A stretch of DNA of 64,000 bases, from positions 63,182,141-63,246,140 of the forward strand of contig NC_092809.1 in the NCBI RefSeq assembly GCF_040954645.1. Reading direction: 5' to 3'. Made by a program: the position numbers and the translations under genes. Source of the stretch: Diabrotica undecimpunctata (lineage: Eukaryota > Arthropoda > Insecta > Coleoptera > Chrysomelidae). Positions 60,576 to 64,000 of this stretch are shown here, piece by piece; the first letter of the stretch is position 1, and each line of letters starts with the position of its first letter. The notes under the pieces are model-generated. The model ran no database searches. It was not told the DNA's origin and saw nothing but the letters and a program-made list of their open reading frames with translations.

Positions 60576-63193
60576 CAGTGGTCGCCAACCTGTCGATCGC
60601 GAGCTACCGGTAGCTCGCGGAGGCAATTCTGGTAGCTCTCACAACGATTTTAATTTAAAAAATACAAACTGCAAAAATCAGAGAAGCTTCCGAAAATTCC
60701 ACAAAAAAAAAACTAATTATCATAATATTAAACATAAACAGCGGCACGTTGCGGTGAGCGATCTGCCCCTGACGCCGTCAAGCTAGAATCGGCTATTTAT
60801 AGAACCGACCAGCCGGACCAGCGCGTAAGTGTTCGAGAACGATCTGGATTGCTTTGAACGGGATAAATACGCACGGCGCGGCGACATTGCGCTTAGTTTA
60901 AAACTGAACGCGTAACCAACGTCCAGCGGTTGGGTTAGTAGAGAACAACAAAAATAATATTATGGCAAGCAGTTGTAAGAAGGTAAAGACATACCACTTT
61001 CATTCGGAATGCGAAGAACAATCTTCAAACAAACTTTTTTACAGAAGTTAAAGATAAAAATGTGTGTTTGTTATGTAATACTTCGGTCTCCGTTGCTAAA
61101 AAAGGAAATATTGAGAGACATCATAAAACTGTACATTCTAATTTTGAAAAATCATTCCCACTACATTCTGCCGCCAGAAAGGAGAAACTGAAACAGTTAA
61201 AAAAACAGTTAATTGGACAACAATCAATATTTTTAAGAACAGTCGACAAAAATAAGGCTGCAACTGAAGCATCGTACCGTGTGTCCTAGATAGTTGCACA
61301 AAAAAAGAAACCTTATGAAGACGGGGAAATGATAAAACAGGCGTTTTTAGAAGCTGCTGATTCGTTATTTGCCAACTTAAGAAATAAAGACGAGAAAGTT
61401 TCAGCTATAAAATCTATGCAACTTTCTTCTAATACAGTGATGAGACGTGTAGAAGTAATGAGCAATGATATTTTTTTACAGTTAAGAACTGACTTAGATA
61501 ACTGTGTTTATTTTTCACTTAAACTGGATGAATCAACAGATGTCGTTCACACTGCCCAGATGGCCGTGTTCGTCAGGATGGTTTTTAGTGATTTTACGAT
61601 TAAAGAAGATCTTTTGAAGTTCATTCCACTGAAAGGACACACTACGGGACAGGAGTTGTTTTCTCATTTAACAAATATTATTTCTTCCGAGAAAATTCCA
61701 ATATCGAAAATGGTAGGCTTGACAACCGATGGCGCTCCAGCTATGGTGGGTTGTGATAAGGGTCTGGTGGCGTTATGTCGTAAAGATGAAACTTTTCCGC
61801 AATTTCTCTGTTACCACTGCATTATCCATCAGCAAGCATTATGTGGAAATTTCCTGAAACTAAACAACGTTATGAAACTGGTGGTAAAAATTGTGAACAA
61901 GATTAGAGCTCAAGCGTTACAAAGAAGATTATTCAGAACCTTGGCCGATGAAGTTGACTGTCAATACTCCTTCACTCTGAAGTCCGATGGTTAAGTAGAG
62001 GACGGGTGCTGAAACGTTTTAATGATGTCCTATCTGGCATAGTTCAATTTTTCAAACAACGCGATGAACCGACTCCGGAACTAGAAAATTCAATCTGGCT
62101 TAGAGATTTTGGTTTTCTCGTGGACATTACAGAGAAATTAAACGAACTTAATTTGCAGCTTCAGGGGAGAGACAAAGAACTAGCGGAAATGATTTCTGAT
62201 ATAAAAGCATTTATCAAAAAGCTGGAGTTTTGGAAACAAAGCCTAATTAACAGCGATTCCAAGCATTTTCCTATTCTTTCAGAAAAAATATCTCAAAATC
62301 CATTAGAACCCTATGACAACAAATATCATGTAGAAATAATTTCTACCCTGAAGAGTAACTTCAAAAATCGTTTTAAGGATTTCAATGAAATGGCTTTAGT
62401 AGCGCAGTTTGCTGTTTCACCCTTTATGGAAATTGATATCCAGCAGTTTGCAGCTTGTGTTATGCAGAACTTTGGCGAAGACATCGCTGCAACAGAAATG
62501 GAAGTTATTGAGTTTCAAAATGATTTAGCCTTAAAATCGTTAGTCTCAAGTTCTGAATGTATCTGGCCTATTGTAAGTAAAGACAAATATTCAGTTCTAT
62601 GCCGTGTTGCCTTGAAAGTGAAAGCATTATTCAGTTCAACCTATTTGTGTGAATCTTCTTTTTTCAATATGAAGTTTATTAAGAACAAATATCGCAATCG
62701 ACTTACAGATGAACATTTGGATAATTGTATTCGAATGGCTGCATCAAATTATACTGCAAACATTAAAAAAATTATCGATGAGTCTGAGTGTCAGCCTTCT
62801 CATTGAACGTGCTTTTTTATTTTTCAATGTTTATGTTTATGATAGTGCGTTACTTTTTTGTTGTTACTATTAACTATTTTTAAATCATACGTGACATGCC
62901 GTTGTGGCTGGATAAAAGTTTGTGTTTATTTTTCAAATACCTTCGTTTGATAGGTAGGAATGTAGCTATGAACAAGTACGTACTAGTAATATTAGTTATT
63001 TTGTTATTAGTTTATTATTAGTACCTATGTATTATGTATTACCAGTTAAACAGTAAAATAAATACATATAATGATAGATTAACTGTGGATTATTTCATTT
63101 ACGTTGCGTTACGTGGCTTCCGTGTGGGTAGCTCGCTGTTTATTCCAAAATTAACAAAGTAGCTCAACACATTGAAGAGGTTGGCGACCACTG
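60576..63193 (+). mobile_element. hAT DNA transposon with perfect 8-bp target duplication
   Basis: Tips CAGTGGTCGCCAACCTG (60576) and AGGTTGGCGACCACTG (to 63193) are inverted repeats; GTAGCTCGC blocks lie further in on both sides. CTCTAGAG at 60568-60575 and 63194-63201 is the 8-bp duplication typical of hAT elements. It is inserted in a minus-strand LINE RT. Length 2618 bp, one transposase gene. Confidence 0.96.
60962..62806 (+). pseudogene. hAT transposase (ZBED/GTF2IRD2-like), three lesions
   Basis: ATG at 60962 (MASSCKKVKTYHFHSECEEQ), then a frame change near 61030 and a BED-like finger (CLLCNTSV...HHKTVH). An in-frame TAG at 61287-61289 follows. The hAT core includes YFSLKLDESTDVVHTAQMAV, KMVGLTTDGAPAMVGCDKGL and CYHCIIHQQALCGNFLKL. 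A frameshift at about 61985 moves the reading to 62006-62806 (GRVLKRFNDVLSGIVQFFK), which ends in the dimerisation region (YLCESSFFNMKFIKNKYRNR, LDNCIRMAASNY) and a normal stop. Otherwise complete, about 615 codons. Confidence 0.92.
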
Positions 63194-63201
63194 CTCTAGA
63201 G

Positions 63202-64000
63202 TAAGGTCTGACCTTCTAAAAAATGTTTTTATGTTTATGAGTGTTTTCCTCACTTGTTCGATTCTTCTATTTTCTTTGTAACCCAAAAAAAGATTTCTTT
63301 TTTCTTTTTTTGGGTTACACTGGCTGTTGATATTTGCCCCCAAATATTTTATGGAAGTTACCTGTTCTATTATTTGTCCCTTGGCGTACAAATGTACGTT
63401 TGTTGGTATCTTTGAAAACACTAGAAAACACTGACTTTTAGTTTTGGAAATATTTAGATATAAACCGAACATTTCGCTATGATGAACTACCGCATTTATT
63501 ACATTTTGTAGTTCTTGTGCGTTGCTTGCTATTAGCAGGGTATCCTCAGCGTACCTAACGTTGTCTATGCTGGTTCCGTTAATCTTGATTCCACCTCGAA
63601 CCTCGTCTAATGCTTTTCTGAATATAGATTTCAAATACAGATTAAAGTCTTGTTCGTCAATTATTCCAGTTGTTCTCAGAATTTCGATCACCTTTTGATG
63701 GTTAACGCAGTCAAATGCTTTTTGTAAATCAAACATGCATATAGATCTACTGATGGTCTTTTACCCGTGCTTATTAAATAGTACTGTTATTAGGTTGAAG
63801 CTTTTACTTTTGTTGTCTGCAAATAATTTAATTATTTCGACATTGATATTGTCTGGACCGGTCGCTTTTCTGTTCTTCTAAGCCTTTACTGCATAATTAA
63901 CTTTTTCTTGTTATTTTTGGACCTTTTTCATTTATTCGATCATCCGTGGATGGTAGAGAACATGGTCTATCATCGTCAAAAAGTGTCTGAATGTATTCTT
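63202..64000 (-). pseudogene. LINE reverse transcriptase, host of the hAT and TA-nest insertions
   Basis: From the window edge: EYIQTLFDDDRPCSLPST and a decayed linker, then from 63736 FDLQKAFDCVNHQKVIEIL (motif A), FRKALDEVRGGIKINGTSID, NVRYAEDTLLIAS (YADD reads YAED), GLYLNISKTKSQCF, EQVTSIKYLGANINSQ and NIKTFFRRSDLTLE, ending at the hAT target site. Motif B is partly lost and the fingers are missing. It continues at 60567-60462, with a duplicate at 58524-58420, and probably at 49493-48986. Non-LTR; clade not assigned. Confidence 0.85.

Larger units (their letters stand above)
60006..62033. repeat. 2.03-kb tandem duplication, copy B
   Basis: Second copy, which continues into the rest of the hAT element. 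Confidence 0.95.

Overview
This window looks like repeat-rich nuclear DNA from an insect, possibly a beetle. It is strongly AT-rich, has dozens of (TA)n tracts, spliced transposon genes with GT-AG introns, and an animal mobile-element set (Tc1, DD41D mariner, Tigger/pogo, hAT, Crypton-like tyrosine recombinases, Jockey/CR1/RTE-like LINEs, Penelope, Ty3/Gypsy). The beetle placement is inference only. I see no convincing single-copy host protein gene, tRNA, rRNA or CRISPR array. The one non-transposon candidate is a putative core promoter and first exon near 9.2 kb.

Layout. 0-8.5 kb: spliced hAT relic, Crypton relic, CR1/Jockey-like LINE, Tc1 relic, then a large inverted duplication of LINE and Tc1 sequence. 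8.5-20 kb: AT-rich DNA with a candidate promoter, diverged 0.6-kb tandem units, an 875-bp tandem pair, a second Tc1 relic and LINE fragments. 20.5-23.9 kb: internally deleted Ty3/Gypsy element with a perfect 276-bp-arm foldback in its gag. 24-26 kb: LINE and mariner fragments. 26.7-34.3 kb: (TA)n-flanked nest with a DD41D mariner carrying a Tigger element, followed by two head-to-head Penelope copies, one with a hammerhead motif. 35-48 kb: LINE remnants, an almost complete DD41D mariner with about 0.5-kb inverted repeats (38.2-41.3 kb), and an almost complete two-ORF LINE (42.7-46.7 kb).

49-64 kb: one LINE on the minus strand appears to be split at a TATATATA stretch that encodes its YIYRR motif. 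About 8.9 kb of other elements lie between the halves: a 6.9-kb unit with terminal inverted repeats, GCGAGATCC subterminal repeats and a spliced C2H2-tyrosine recombinase-Myb gene; a foldback with hammerhead motifs; and a short inverted-repeat element. The same LINE was also hit by a hAT element with a perfect 8-bp target duplication. A 2-kb segment covering half of that hAT was later duplicated in tandem.

The best candidate for something undescribed is the 49.57-56.46 kb unit: a tyrosine-recombinase gene inside what looks like a cut-and-paste DNA transposon frame. The hammerhead-bearing foldbacks, and the use of (TA)n tracts as boundaries by unrelated elements, are the other leads.
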